A stretch of 64,000 nt of DNA, taken from contig CM041200.1 of assembly GCA_023078555.1 (NCBI GenBank), forward strand, positions 3,271,001 through 3,335,000, written 5' to 3'. Origin of the DNA: Ulva prolifera. Its lineage: Eukaryota > Chlorophyta > Ulvophyceae > Ulvales > Ulvaceae. Below, one piece after another: positions 37,092-48,221 of the stretch (positions within the stretch are counted from its first letter, which is position 1; each line of letters opens with the position of its first letter). Made by a program: the position numbers and the translations under genes. The notes under the pieces are model-generated. The model saw only the letters and a list, made by a program, of their open reading frames with translations. It searched no databases and had not been told where the DNA came from.

Positions 37092-37386
37092 CTTGCAGTA
37101 GGACGGACGATGGTTTGTCGCGCGCAGCAAGTAACCAATGGGATGGCTCGCAAGCCGACAGGTTGAGAAAATACGCGAACGCATTCACTTTTCCCAGCGC
37201 TGATCATTATAAACAAACTTCTCGAATTGTATCTAATAACAATGTGCTACGAGACATCTTAATGATGCCTGCGCTTATGACCGCGGTCTGAGCGCCGGCA
37301 AAACAGTGGAATGTCCGCCGTGTCTGCGCACAGACTTTGGCCGACGGCTTCCTGAACAAGACCGTAAAAGACATAACGTTAACATT

Positions 37387-37397
37387 CACCGATCTCA
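37387..37397 (-). other. Primer-binding site of copia A copy 5 (altered)
   Basis: TGAGATCGGTG in element sense, at the position where the other copies have TGGTATCGGTG. Two changes may weaken tRNA pairing. Confidence 0.65.
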
Positions 37398-37744
37398 TGT
37401 CAGAAAGTCTTTCCTTCGTACATGTCAGACACGCAGTCTTACGTCAGGTCAGGAGGCCAGCATCTCATACTGCGCACGGAGGTAGAACCGGAGAGATGAT
37501 GAGGGAGAGACAGAGTACTGCTAGTACCGTGAAACAGTGATAGGAAAGGTTACAGATCACAGTGTGCACATCCTTATATGCACACTGAACACTCCAGGTT
37601 ACGGTGGGAAACCCTCTCAGGATCTCCCTCACTACATCGAGACAATCCCGGCTGGTGGCTTACCCCTACACTGGATCCGCATATCGTCCATGCATGGGTG
37701 CACCTGTCACCACACTGCTGCCCGCAGGCGCATGCATTGTGACA
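37398..37744 (-). repeat. 5' LTR of copia A copy 5
   Basis: 347 bp, bounded on the left by the primer-binding site and on the right by the CAAGA target duplication. Confidence 0.92.
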
Positions 37745-37749
37745 CAAGA

Positions 37750-38480
37750 ATGACCTAATGCTGTTGGTAGACGTTTGCAAGTTAGGTACCGGCCAATCTT
37801 GCAGCACTTGAGCTTTGTATGGATCAGGTTGGACCGTGTCGGCAGTGACAACATGTCCTAAGTATGTAATTTCTTGCAAAGCAAATTGGCACTTAACTAT
37901 ATTTCAGTAAAACTTGTGTTCAGGTAATCCGGTTAATACAAGGTCAAGGCTTTTGGCATGCTCTTCCTTAGATCGTGCTAATACGACAATGTCATCAAGG
38001 TAAGACAAGCAGATTTTTCCTATGAGCCCCTTAAAAACAACGTGCATTGCTTGCGGAAACACTTAAGGGGCATTTGACACACCAAAAGGCATGACTTCCC
38101 ATTCATACAAGCCGTCGAGTGTTCAGAAAGCAGTCTTAGGTCCCGCCACTGACGACAACCGGATTTGATGGTAGCCACAATGCAAATCAAGTGCTATTCT
38201 TTTTTATGTCCTTGCAATTGATCCAACAGCGTGTCAATGCGTGGTAGCGGGTAGGTGTTTTTAACAATTTGTTCATTCAGAAACCTGTAATCAATGCAAC
38301 GGCGAAGCTTGCCCCCAGGCTTGGGTGCAAATACAACACAACTCGCCCATGGAGATACAGAGGGCTGCACCCAGCCCATTGAAAGCAAGTGATTGAGCTG
38401 CTTTTCCAACTCCGGAGTCTCGCGGGGTGTGAGTCTATACTAGCGCGCAACCCTCGAGCGGGTGCCCGGCAACATATCAA
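37750..38480 (-). pseudogene. pol: Reverse transcriptase of gypsy 1 (broken)
   Basis: Domain 1-2 motifs: WASCVVFAPKPGGKLRRCID and TYPLPRIDTLLDQLQG. Further on come YEWEVMPFGVSNAP and the catalytic YLDDIVVLARS near 37985, then EITYLGHVVTAD. Several in-frame stops lie between these. It ends at the CAAGA target duplication at 37745-37749. An upstream minus-strand frame to about 38790 (MHIDMLPGTRSRVAR) is the protease-RT spacer. Confidence 0.85.
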
Positions 38481-38790
38481 TATGCATTTCAGAACCGGAC
38501 GCAGACATGTTCGGCGGGGGAGGGCCTAAAATGCCGCCCTCACCTTTATGTTTGTCAACAACAGACTTAATGCGGGCGGGAATGTTCGATGTGTCTTGCG
38601 AGACATGAGCGGGAGCAAACTGCTCTGACAAATAGCCTTTCTTCTTTACAGCAGATCGGGGATGTTGCGACACAAGCAGAGCAATAGGTCTCAACACAAT
38701 GTCAGGGCATATGTGGCATGCAAGCGATGTGTGGGGATTGGAATAGTGAGGGATAAAATATAAAGGGAGTGAATCGAAGATATCGAGCAT

Positions 38791-41181
38791 GAAAAGGTTT
38801 TATGACACGAAGCTGTTGGGGGATAGCATAAGTGAAGAAACATAAGTCAACTATGCACATAGAATAAAAGCGAGAGATCTATATGTGAACAATGGCATTT
38901 CGATGCAAGACTACATATCCAATCGCACCTACACAATATGCCATGTTTGACTCCACACAATGATGGATTTCAGGCAACGCAAGTGATGTCTTCGACCCAA
39001 AGGAGAATGTGCAAGGTTTTGTATGATAGTGTGCAAGGTATGCACAACCTCATTGTGCACACATACTATACTAACATAAAGGATCCCGCACCCAATTACA
39101 GTCATTCTCATTATGGCTGCCAGTTCTCTCTACACACCTGACGAATGTCATCAAGGAAAAAAATCTATCTGACATAAATTGGCAATTGCGAATGGAGAAT
39201 TGGTTGGGCTATGCAGTATATCTTATGAGGAGCACGGGTGAATCGGGTGAATCACATGAGGTTGGTGCTAATCGGGGGTTCTGGCAGTTGCATTAATGGG
39301 GGTCTTTCTGTCTACATTGTAGCTCTCTCCTCCTTGGTTTGCGACGAGGGCCTGCAAGCAACTACACCACGTTTTTACCCACTCTCGTCAGACCTGCATC
39401 AGTGGCACTCCCAACCCAGGCGATGCGCGGGCGCTGCGGTGCTGACGCCCCATGCTGGGTGTGTGCGTGGGTGAGCAATGGACGTCCAGTCGACCGGTGC
39501 AGTTGAACGTCAGAACGCGCCACCACAGAATGATCCGGCTACTTCAATAACGATCCATCGCATACGCGGCCGTTCCCAGGGGCGCATCGGCTGCGATGCC
39601 AGGTGGGCTGCGCGCGCCTGGTGAGCCGCGCATGAATGATGAAGCGCACCGGACAAGCAGGCATGGCTCAGTCCGACCGCCAACCACAACAGCAACTTCA
39701 CCAAGAAGTAAAACAGTGGATGTGACGTGCCGTCCGCCCAGTCCAAGCTGGGCCATGCCATCCTTGACAACAGTAACTCCGAACTTATTAGCCTGCCTAG
39801 AGGGCTGCCGTACTGTGCACACAACGTCACGGACGCTGTTCTCGCCGCAGCGGAAGCCGGCACGTCGTGATACGTGCGCCAGAACACTCACAGCAGACAC
39901 TACTCTACTGCCAATGTGACGTCAGGTGCTGCTGCCGTTTCTCAGATATCCTCGAGCACCTCGCTGCAACAAGGCCCACCGGGGCCTTGGAGCATGGTCC
40001 TGCGCCATTGGGCCGTTCACCATGCCTTCCGACCGGCCTCTCGTTCTCTTGACACCTCTCTGTCGTCCATCACATGTCCGCGTGCGCGCGACTCCGACCG
40101 GCAGCGTTTCCGTGTGCTGGACAGCGTTTCCGTGTGCTGAACAGGCTCCGTTCCGCGACACAGCGGCCCGCAGCACGTCGTGGCAAAATGCAGCCATACT
40201 GTACGATGTTTACGATGGGTATTTCCGCATGCACGCTCACTGCGACTGCCTTGCTCGTGCCACGGCGGGCAGCTCCGCGCACAGCGCCAGTACATGCAGC
40301 ACCGTCTCTGATCACACGCACATGCGGCAACCGACGCCTGGTTTGAAACGGTGCCAATGCCATTCGATACCACATGTGCTTGCGTCCTCAGATGCGTGGG
40401 CGTGACCCCACCGCGGGCCAACGGTACCACGGTGTGCGCTATCCTCAGGCGCTCCAAAGCCCTGTGCCATGCGTGCCGCCACCATCTGATCGCCTCGGGT
40501 CACGAATAATGAACCGTGCGGTCACCATCTCGCAACATGCTGCCGGGGTCCACCGTTGCTGTCAGCAGTGGCGCATTTGGCACGACATGCTGCCACTCGC
40601 TGAGCAGCGACCTGTTGTGTTGGTGACCACAGCCGTGGCGACCACATGTGTACAGCCGCTCGCCGCGGGATTGAAGATGCGTACCAACGGTGAAGGGAGC
40701 TGCCGACGCAATCAACCTGTACCGGGCCTTGGCCAACCCTCCGCGCACGAGCGACATCGCACAGACAGCGCGCACGAGCGACATCGCACATCCCACCCCC
40801 CCCGGGCCGCAGCCACCGGCCGGCCGCAGCCGGTCGCCGCGGTTTTATGGACGCGTACCAACGGTCAAAGTCTTAACCAACGGTCAAAGTACAGACCAAC
40901 AAAATAGGTCCTGGCGTCGTGCACAACAAAATAGCATGTACGTTGCGCTTGCCATCGGAGTGCTCCAGTGACGTGGACGCGTGACCACAGGGGGCCCCCG
41001 CGCGCGCCATGCACGGACGTAAAACCTCCCCTCACCCCCCCCCGGCGCCCCGCGCCGGTCCAGGCCGGTCGCCACGGGATAAATATCGCGTACCGACAAA
41101 ATAGGAGATAGTAAATACAACAGCATAATTCTCTGCAATTTGTGCTTTAATCTGTGTTACCTTGTAAATCAGCAGCCCTAA
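38791..41181. other. No supported gene; dispersed GC-rich repeat at right
   Basis: Up to about 39500 there is nothing beyond short frames. From 39500 to 41106 the sequence becomes GC-rich and many frames are open on both strands by composition. Of these, minus-strand 39900-39544 (VTVVKDGMAQLGLGGRHVTS) looks most protein-like but has no known domain. A small tandem duplication with CAGCGTTTCCGTGTGCTG lies near 40100-40140. Confidence 0.45.
40690..41106. repeat. Dispersed GC-rich repeat, shared with 59.8-61.8 kb
   Basis: Two blocks recur. 40690-40771 (GTGAAGGGAGCTGCC...) matches 59799-59879, and 40909-41106 (CCTGGCGTCGTGCAC... to GTACCGACAAAATAGGA) matches 61584-61780. The second block ends in the GGCCGGTCGCC...GCGTACCGAC motif that is also the core of the satellite at 62.3-64.0 kb. 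Confidence 0.85.
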
Positions 41182-43131
41182 TCACACACCCCAGGTTCGC
41201 TTGCCATTCCACTTTTCATGGTGCTTGTGGTCCCCCCACAACGATTGCAGCGTTGTCTCAGCTTGAGTCACCCCCAGCTTGCATACCCAACCTAGGCAAA
41301 GCATGCATCGAACAAAACAATCATGCCCCTCAGACTGCAACCCTCGATAGACATGCGCATTTTCGATAGGCGTTGACGCGGGTAGCGCCTTCCCCTTCAG
41401 GTGCTGAAGCACGGCAGGAACAACACGGCCATGGATGCCCTCGAGCGGGTCATACACGAACAAGCGCCCGGGTTTCCGCTGTTGCCATCGCGGGCGCACG
41501 AATACAAGTGCATGCCCATCATAAACATCCCCGGGCCCCGTCTCGCGCGGCAAAGACATCTCGAGCAGCCCGATCGCCACATGAGTGGACTTCAGCTAGA
41601 CAGACTTTGCCGACTTCCACCGGACGACGGCCCCCTGCGCCGAACCGTTGCTGACAAGCACACCATCGATGACGCTTACAACGCCTTGTTCCGAAGGTGG
41701 CAGAGCGTCCTTTGCGGATTGCATCGCGTCCTTGAATGCTTTGAACGCTCGAGCATCGGCGGTCGCATCGCTGGCCGGGAACTGCAAGGCCTGCGCAGCA
41801 TCGTACGCGCTGATCGGGGCCGCGTGCTCCGGCACGGTGAAGAGAGTCGGGTCGAGCAGCAGATGGCGCACGGGGCGCGCGCCCGGTTGATTCGTCTTTT
41901 TCGACGCGGCTCTGATCTCAGTCAGCAGCGCTTTTTGGACGAGCGCGACGCTGACGTCGCCGAACCGCTGCACCCACCCGCACAGGTGCACCGCGGATCG
42001 GACGCACGCATCGAGCTCGAGTCCCTGCTCTAGCCCCTCTTGGCAGAAGCCACATGTGATCCCGAGGCGCTCATGCAGCTGCTCCGCGAGCATGTGCAGT
42101 GGCGCAGCGATGTGCAGCTTCGGTGGACTCGCCGGCAGCAGTTCCGTGAAGAATAGGGCAGAATCCGGCAAGGCGAGCCTCGCCGCCCGGTGGTCCGTGT
42201 CAACCGCCGCGATCTGCTGCTCGTGAAGCCACTCCGTCCAGTACGCCTCCCGCCGGGGCCCCACCACGGCAACATACGATGCATCTTCCTTGCCGAGCAT
42301 CGAGTCCATGGACATCTCCAGTCCCGTGCGACAAATGTCCAAAACATCAACAACATCATCACACGAGTCTCGCATGCTCTCCGGTCGAGCCGTGTCTTTC
42401 ATCGATGCTGCAAGCTCTTTTCGAGTTTGTCCCGCCGCAGTCTCGAGGACGTCGCCCAGTTCAAACTCGGGGTGGCTTCTGGAAAGGTGCTTCAACCACT
42501 CCGTTTGCACGGTCTCGGAATGTCCAATGAAGCGACAAAACGCTTGCAACTCCTCTGCATGCAAGGTACGTTTACACTCGCCATGGGTTTCACCTTTGAA
42601 CAACCGTCATTTCAAGATCTCCGACTCCGAATATTGTCAACACCGCCTCCTCCGTTGACTAGCTAGGCACACCGATCGAGAGATGCAAGCATCATATGCG
42701 ACGTGTTCTAGACACTAGGGTACAATCACCATCGTGTGATACATTGCAACCACCTCACATTTTGGCACCGCGATGCATGGCGTACCGGGGGCATCCGCAG
42801 ATGGAGCATGTTTGGGGCGGCCCCACAACTTCAAGGCGTTGGGCGCGCGCGTAAACATCTTGCGGATCATCGCCCACCCGTACTGAAGGATGCTCCCGGG
42901 TGTTTCAGCATTGTGAGATGCGTAGGCGCGTTGCATCAATGCCCTACTTGCTTGGTCGGCATCGCAGAGCAGACGTTTTCCCTCGCTGGTCTTCAAGAAT
43001 AGTGTGGACACCGCAGCATTCATGTAGTTTGCATGTTGTTGAGGTGCTTCTTGGCGCACTATTCGCGCCGCCGCGACCGCGTGTGCAACCAAGCCTTTGG
43101 CTAGGCTTGACGATCCACAAATGTCACGTAT
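41182..43131 (-). CDS. Unrecognised protein with protease-like C-terminus
   Basis: An upstream segment (43131 to about 42760, starting after an acceptor GCTTGTAG) reads SSSLAKGLVAHAVAAARIV and on to SILQYGWAMIRKMF. It probably splices into the frame 42603-41599. That frame continues past one TAG (41596-41598) to TGA at 41182. The last 130 residues show GHALVFV, then RLFVYDPLEG, then EGHDCFVRCMLCLGW. This His/Asp/Cys order is reminiscent of adenain/Ulp1-like cysteine proteases, but the match is by eye only. The rest is mostly helical-looking with no known domain. The internal TAG means either a pseudogene or a sense TAG. Confidence 0.4.
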
Positions 43132-43300
43132 AGCCTACAAGCACGAAAGGTCCCGGATGTTGATGCTTCATTCTACGCCCCCCTTGGCGACAAAGCTATA
43201 CATGGTTTATACAAATACCAAGGCTTGTGATGTCAGGTACAGTGTGAATTGGACAGGTCAAACACATCGGTGACCACATTGTGAAAAATAGCCAATTTGT

Positions 43301-44321
43301 TCAAGCGTTGAAATGCATGACACCGTAGAGACGCACCACATGGGAGTACAGGGAGTTGAAGAATGCCGGGTGCAAATAGTCACACTTGAAGGTGGACGCA
43401 TTTGGGGACCACTGTCCGGATAGGGAAATGTGAATATCATTCTGGCATTTGGTGTCATCGACTTGCGAGATCTTCATGCGATTGAAGACCATGCCTGTTC
43501 GAAGGTCACGCGCGGTGACCTTCATGTTCCCTGCCGCCCCGAATGCTCGGCAATACAAGCTGAAGGATTCTGGGCTCGAGGGCGTGCCACGCAAAGGCAC
43601 CATTCATGCCAGCGGCAAAACACATACCTGAAACACGGCAAAATGGCGAATGCAAGCACAACAATAAGATCAAAAAGATGGGTGGGACATGGATTATTCT
43701 CAACGTTCTTTAATGTGGATATTGATTCGCAACGCAATCAAGAAATTGCGAACTTGATGACCTTCCTTTGCTAGAGAACAGTGTGCGCAACCTAGCCATG
43801 GTCAATGGCAACTATCATCAGAAGCCAATTCGTCCGGTGAACCCATTGCATAGCAACACTACGCAACGCATCGCATCAACAAGCAGTGCAATTAGTGCCC
43901 GAAACTAGGTTGACATGCGCACTTGAAAACGATGGTGATATATACATATGGTGTTATCTATACATATAAAGTACAGAGTATGTAAACCTGGCAATGCTAC
44001 AATATTTCGACATCCCGAACATACCGGAACATGTACGCACCGGTGTTTCATCCGATCGGCCTCGACAGGGTCCCTCTTCTTCACCAACGAACGCAAAGTG
44101 AACGGTTCGCCGAGTGCCAGACCTTTCAAGTCGCCGAGCTCGATCAGGCCCTGTCGCATTGCCAACATCAGCAGTTGGCTTCCGACGCATGCGATGGCGG
44201 CGCGCCAATCATCCTCTTCGACCACACACCCGCTCGGATCGACCGCAAATGTCTTCTGCCCAAATTGATTGGGTGCTTTGTCCCAAGGGATGGGGCTTGT
44301 AAAGCCAAAGGCAACCTGCAT
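43301..44321 (-). CDS. Unrecognised spliced gene, minus strand
   Basis: ATG at 44321 begins a good reading (VAFGFTSPIPWDKAPNQFG, then DDWRAAIACVGSQLLMLAMR and PFTLRSLVKKRDPVEADRM). It ends at a strong GTGCGT donor in phase 2 shortly before 44030. A TTAAATACTC box lies just upstream. A second coding stretch (about 43640 to 43301, after TGTTTCAG at about 43630) ends NSLYSHVVRLYGVMHFNA and TGA, but the internal frame between 43640 and 43500 is not settled. No family is recognised. Confidence 0.35.
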
Positions 44322-44411
44322 CGCCACGAGTATTTAAGCACAAACCTCAAGTAACACACGATGGCCCGCTCAGCAAATGCTTACAACACTGTGCCAATGC
44401 ATCTTGGTTCA

Positions 44412-46287
44412 TCAGTGCATCGCAAGCAACAAAGCTTTCGCAACATCATCGCGAAAGCAGCGCACCTCCACGTCATTGGTCTCTTTGTTGTACACCGCAG
44501 TGGGGATGAACTTGATCTGATCCCATGTCCAAGCCGCAAAGACAGGGTTGCGGCAACCACATAGGGACTTCAACGCGGCAACAATGAGCCCATAAATGGG
44601 TGTGATACCACCAGCTCGTGCATTCTCCGCACACCTCATGATATCGCCCTGCAGCATCGGCGTGGGTTTGTCCACGATGTTGGCCCCCTATGCTTTCATG
44701 GACATTACATGATGTTGGTACCACATTCGGTATTTGTCGAAAATCAAAGCATCTTCGAGCCGAACCTGCACCAGAGTGCCGTGGTAACGTCAGGGCACTT
44801 GGTGGTACATTACACGTCGAAACATTACCCAAATGACAGACAAACAAATACGAACGTGCCCTGATGCGGCAAGTGTATTTTCGTGCCATCAACCTCAAGC
44901 CTGAGCATACAAAGGGTAAGGAACATACTCGATCGCTGGGGTTAGCGACATTCCGACACTGATCCACGGTGAAGCACTTGACCGCTAGCATGAGCGCAAA
45001 CTTGTATTGATGTAACGTTGCAAGTTTCTTGACATGTCCAGACCACTTCAAAAGAGCAAGGGTGTTGGAGAACAGCAGTGCGGGACAATCTTGGAATGTC
45101 TTGATCACAGCGCTCATGGGAACCTCCCCTTCGGGGTGTCCCTCCAACTTCGATTTGATGGCCTTGCAAGACTTTCCATACTCACCCGGCTCATCACACC
45201 CGGACAAGACCGCCGCGATGTACGCCGTGACAAACCGATAGAATGTCGCGCCAATCCCTTTTTGGGTCTTCTCCACGCGAGCCGGGAATGTGCGCCACCA
45301 GCAACCCCCTTCGTCAATCCATTTTGCGATGTCGGTGTGGAATTGTGACTCAACGATCGTCTGCAGCATGCTCGGTTGCACAGCATCTTTCGCAACTTGT
45401 GTGGAAGTCATAAACGCGGTTTTCACCCTGCACGGTGCGGCAGCCATGTTTGAAAGTACGCCCGGTTATCCGCAATGCGACACAATGGGTTACAATCTTG
45501 ACCCTACATGACATGATAACGATCGAGCAAAAACGCACTGGCCATACCACTCGGGGCCCAGGTTTTTTGAAATCTCTGGGTCCTGAGTCCATTCGTCGTC
45601 CGAGTCCTCAGCCTCGTCTTCATGCATCACGCCTTCTTCGCCCGCATCAACATGTTTCGCCATCTCTTCATCATCCGAAGCAACGAGATCGACTACATCA
45701 TGCATGTCGGCACTTGGAGCACGTTTGTGTGCGCATTTGGGGGCATCACAATCCATGTCATCACCATCTGAACTGGATTGTGGCTGGTACTCGGAAACAT
45801 CATCAGTACTCCCTGTTGACGTCACAAGTGGTGTTGGAGGAAGTTATACACGAAAATCGAGCCTCACGCAATAACAGAATGCGAAAACTCGCGTATAAAA
45901 ATATGCATGCACGCAAGATCGATGCATGGCAGCTGAACAAGATCCAAAACATGGTGAATATCAAATGATATTATAAACAATATGACAACTCACGGTGGTG
46001 GATTTCCATCTCTCTATCCAAATTGGCTTCGCACCTCCACCACGCATCCGCATCATCGACCCAATCTGATCAATTCTCGGCAAGCACAAAGGTTCCTCTT
46101 GCAACGCACGAAACAGATCGTTCAGTTTCGTCAAACGTGGGTCATCGGGTGAGATGCAATCGAAGCTGTCCTGACGCGGCATGCACTCCGGATCATCACA
46201 ATGGCACGCCTCACCGATCTCACCGGGATGTGTCGGCTTTGCGTGTGGCTCCGCTTCCAAAGGGCGCTCCAACTGTTCGGTGTGCAT
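44412..46287 (-). CDS. Unrecognised acidic multi-exon protein
   Basis: Exon 46287-45994 starts with ATG and ends at a consensus GTGAGT donor; it has a Cys/His cluster (EACHCDDPECMPR). An Asp/Glu-rich exon (from about 45810 to 45548: DVVDLVASDDEEM, EAEDSDDEW) follows; its acceptor is unresolved. It joins in phase 2 over a 120-bp intron (45547-45428) to exon 45427-44929. That exon joins in phase 0 over 44928-44766 to exon 44765-44412, ending TGA. Later exons read GGCWWRTFPARVEKTQKGIG and VFAAWTWDQIKFIPTAVYN. A TAG at 44688-44690 interrupts the last exon. No family is recognised. The acidic N-terminus would suit a nuclear or chromatin-associated protein, but that is only a guess. Confidence 0.45.
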
Positions 46288-46513
46288 GCAATGTGTGTGT
46301 CCAGCGCAACAGCATGATTCGCCATGATCATCGGCAGGTTGTGTTGCACATGTGCTGAGGCGATGGATACATATGCGCCTACATGGAACTCATCATGTAA
46401 GTTTATGTACACTTCAACAGAAATCACCACCGTGACCAAAGGGTGCAATCATCACAACTACACGAGCCACAAAATGCCGCGGCGAATCACACAGCATTGC
46501 CACACCAAAAAAA

Positions 46514-48036
46514 TCACCATACGGGAGCACACCCAATGATCTCGACGAGGATAGCCAAGGTTGCCGCAATCATCTGCGCCCCCATGATGATATCAAGTGC
46601 ATATGGGAACCCGCACAGAGTCCCCAATGCACCCAATACAGCAGGGCAAACAATGGGTATCATTGCAGTGTGTTCATGAATGAAGGTTGCGCGGACCACG
46701 GCGCGTGTGTACCTGAATTTATGCATAATTTTGTTGTCACCATTGCAACCCAACAACGGTTGCAGCGACACACATTTGTTGGATGTGTCGACAATGGATG
46801 TATCAAAAACGGAACACACCCCCAGTACTTGCGTGCAAGGAGACAAACCACAAACGCCGTGCAGAATCCGATCGTTGTCAGTGCAGCAGACACGCCTTCG
46901 CCGTTCAACCCGCCATGCAGCTGATGGATGGCTGCACCAATGGCAACACACGGTGCGTAGGCCAAGGACACCTTCACGTCGTGTCGGCTCGATGTGTCCC
47001 CGGTCATCCTCGCAAGACTGCACCGATGCCACAACTATCACCCCACCACATGAAGAGCTGCACAAGTTTGGAGCCACACACGCGTCTTGGCGACCTATAC
47101 ACATGGCGGTGTTCTCGGCGGTTGAGAGATGCATACCGGTAGATGCTAACGCATCCATGCGTCCAACACAGCACGGGCACTGCGATCAAGATATGGTGTG
47201 CCACGCTGCACAGTTTGTCCGTATCAATGGCAGCCTCCATCATCCGGTCGCGCACGCCCAATGTTGTTGCCAACACCCGTAACGACCACCACACTGTTCG
47301 GCCGACCGCACGAGCAGCCATGGAAACACACCTGCACACGAGTGACACAATGAATGAAAACGACATGTCTAAACACATGCAATGGTAGCCCCACCTCTAA
47401 CACAAACACCTCTGTGAACGTGATCACTCATCATGATTACACTACAATCGCATGCATCCAAAACAACACTAGCATTGATGTATGCAAGAAGTGAGAGTGC
47501 CCGCACATGCACAAACAGGCGAACAAGACGTTCATTGTCGCCATCAGATATTCCAACATCACGTGACTCAGTAGCATTGCAGTGCAAAGGCCAATGACAC
47601 ACGCCCCGTCGCATTCATGACCACCGGAATCTTTCAATCGCAACCATGGCGTCGCCGCCCCCAGTGCAACCCATGTAGCCCATGTCAAGAACGCCCGTAA
47701 AGTGGGCTTGGCTACAATGCGAACGGTCAAGGACGCAAGCCTGCAAGCATAATCCAGTTAAGCTCGTATGAGCCACAGCTCCAACATGGACAGCCGGCCA
47801 AACACATGCACGGCTTATGCATTGCAAATGATGGAGCATACCCATGCAAGCGCACGCAGAGCCATGTCACGCCAATTGCATAGAAGAGAGTCGTGAGCCC
47901 TGTGTCCCCATCGACAAGGCCAAGATACACCAAAGCCGGTAAAATTCCGACACGCATGACGTCTCGAGGGGGGCACATCAACATAGCCACAAGGATCAAT
48001 GAAACATTGACCCACGGGGCAGTTGGATGCATGCAT
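46514..48036 (-). CDS. Multipass membrane protein of repeated phase-2 exons
   Basis: Five exons: 48039-47842, 47740 to about 47513, 47331-47137, 47017-46820 and 46712-46514 (TGA). Four of them are 195-199 bp. Introns of 101, 119 and 107 bp with GTATGC/GTATGC/GTGTGT donors and CAG acceptors all join in phase 2; the second donor is unsettled. The first likely Met is at 48036, giving about 340 aa. Most exons encode two hydrophobic helices around a short polar loop, for example WVNVSLILVAMLM and LTTLFYAIGVTWLCV, then IGLCTAMLLSHVMLEYLM. The exon structure suggests growth by exon duplication. Transporter, channel or scaffold functions are all possible; no family is recognised. Confidence 0.6.
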
Positions 48037-48221
48037 CCACTGCACGCCGACAAATCGGAGAGATCCAAGCGATGACGCCATTTACGCCCTCTTGCAGCTC
48101 GTGCACCAAGCAGGCGCCGGCGGTCTCCACAATGCCGACGTCGACCGGCCACCAGCGGGTCGACATATGTATCATCACTGCACAATTGTTGTGAAAGTCT
48201 TTTGTTGACTACCCGCAGCCC

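Larger units (their letters stand above)
31239..37744 (-). mobile_element. Full-length copia family A element, copy 5
   Basis: 6506 bp with both LTRs, primer-binding site, gag-pol and polypurine tract. The 5-bp target duplication CAAGA is at 31234-31238 and 37745-37749. It sits inside gypsy element 1 between RSFL and GLAGYCRRF, so it is the younger of the two. It is the reference for the other family-A copies here, although its own frame carries several lesions. Confidence 0.95.
28052..38790 (-). mobile_element. Ty3/gypsy element 1, split by copia A copy 5
   Basis: Reading leftward: RT (38480-37750), then the inserted copia element (37744-31239), then the end of RT and RNase H (31236-30650), a long Pro/Ser-rich linker, integrase (29.98-29.16 kb), a further coding region (28.9-28.26 kb) and a polypurine tract. 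The reading RSFL / GLAGYCRRF continues across the insertion. Gag, protease and 5' LTR are not found upstream of about 38790. Chromovirus-like in RT and IN motifs, but no chromodomain was recognised. Confidence 0.85.

Noticed and set aside
40017..40971. Several overlapping open frames of 100-180 codons on both strands
   Set aside because: High GC makes stops rare on all frames; no frame shows protein-like composition or a domain.
41182..48036. Integrated large DNA virus or Polinton
   Set aside because: Only a protease-like motif is visible; there is no DNA polymerase, packaging ATPase, capsid protein or terminal repeat, and the genes are densely spliced.
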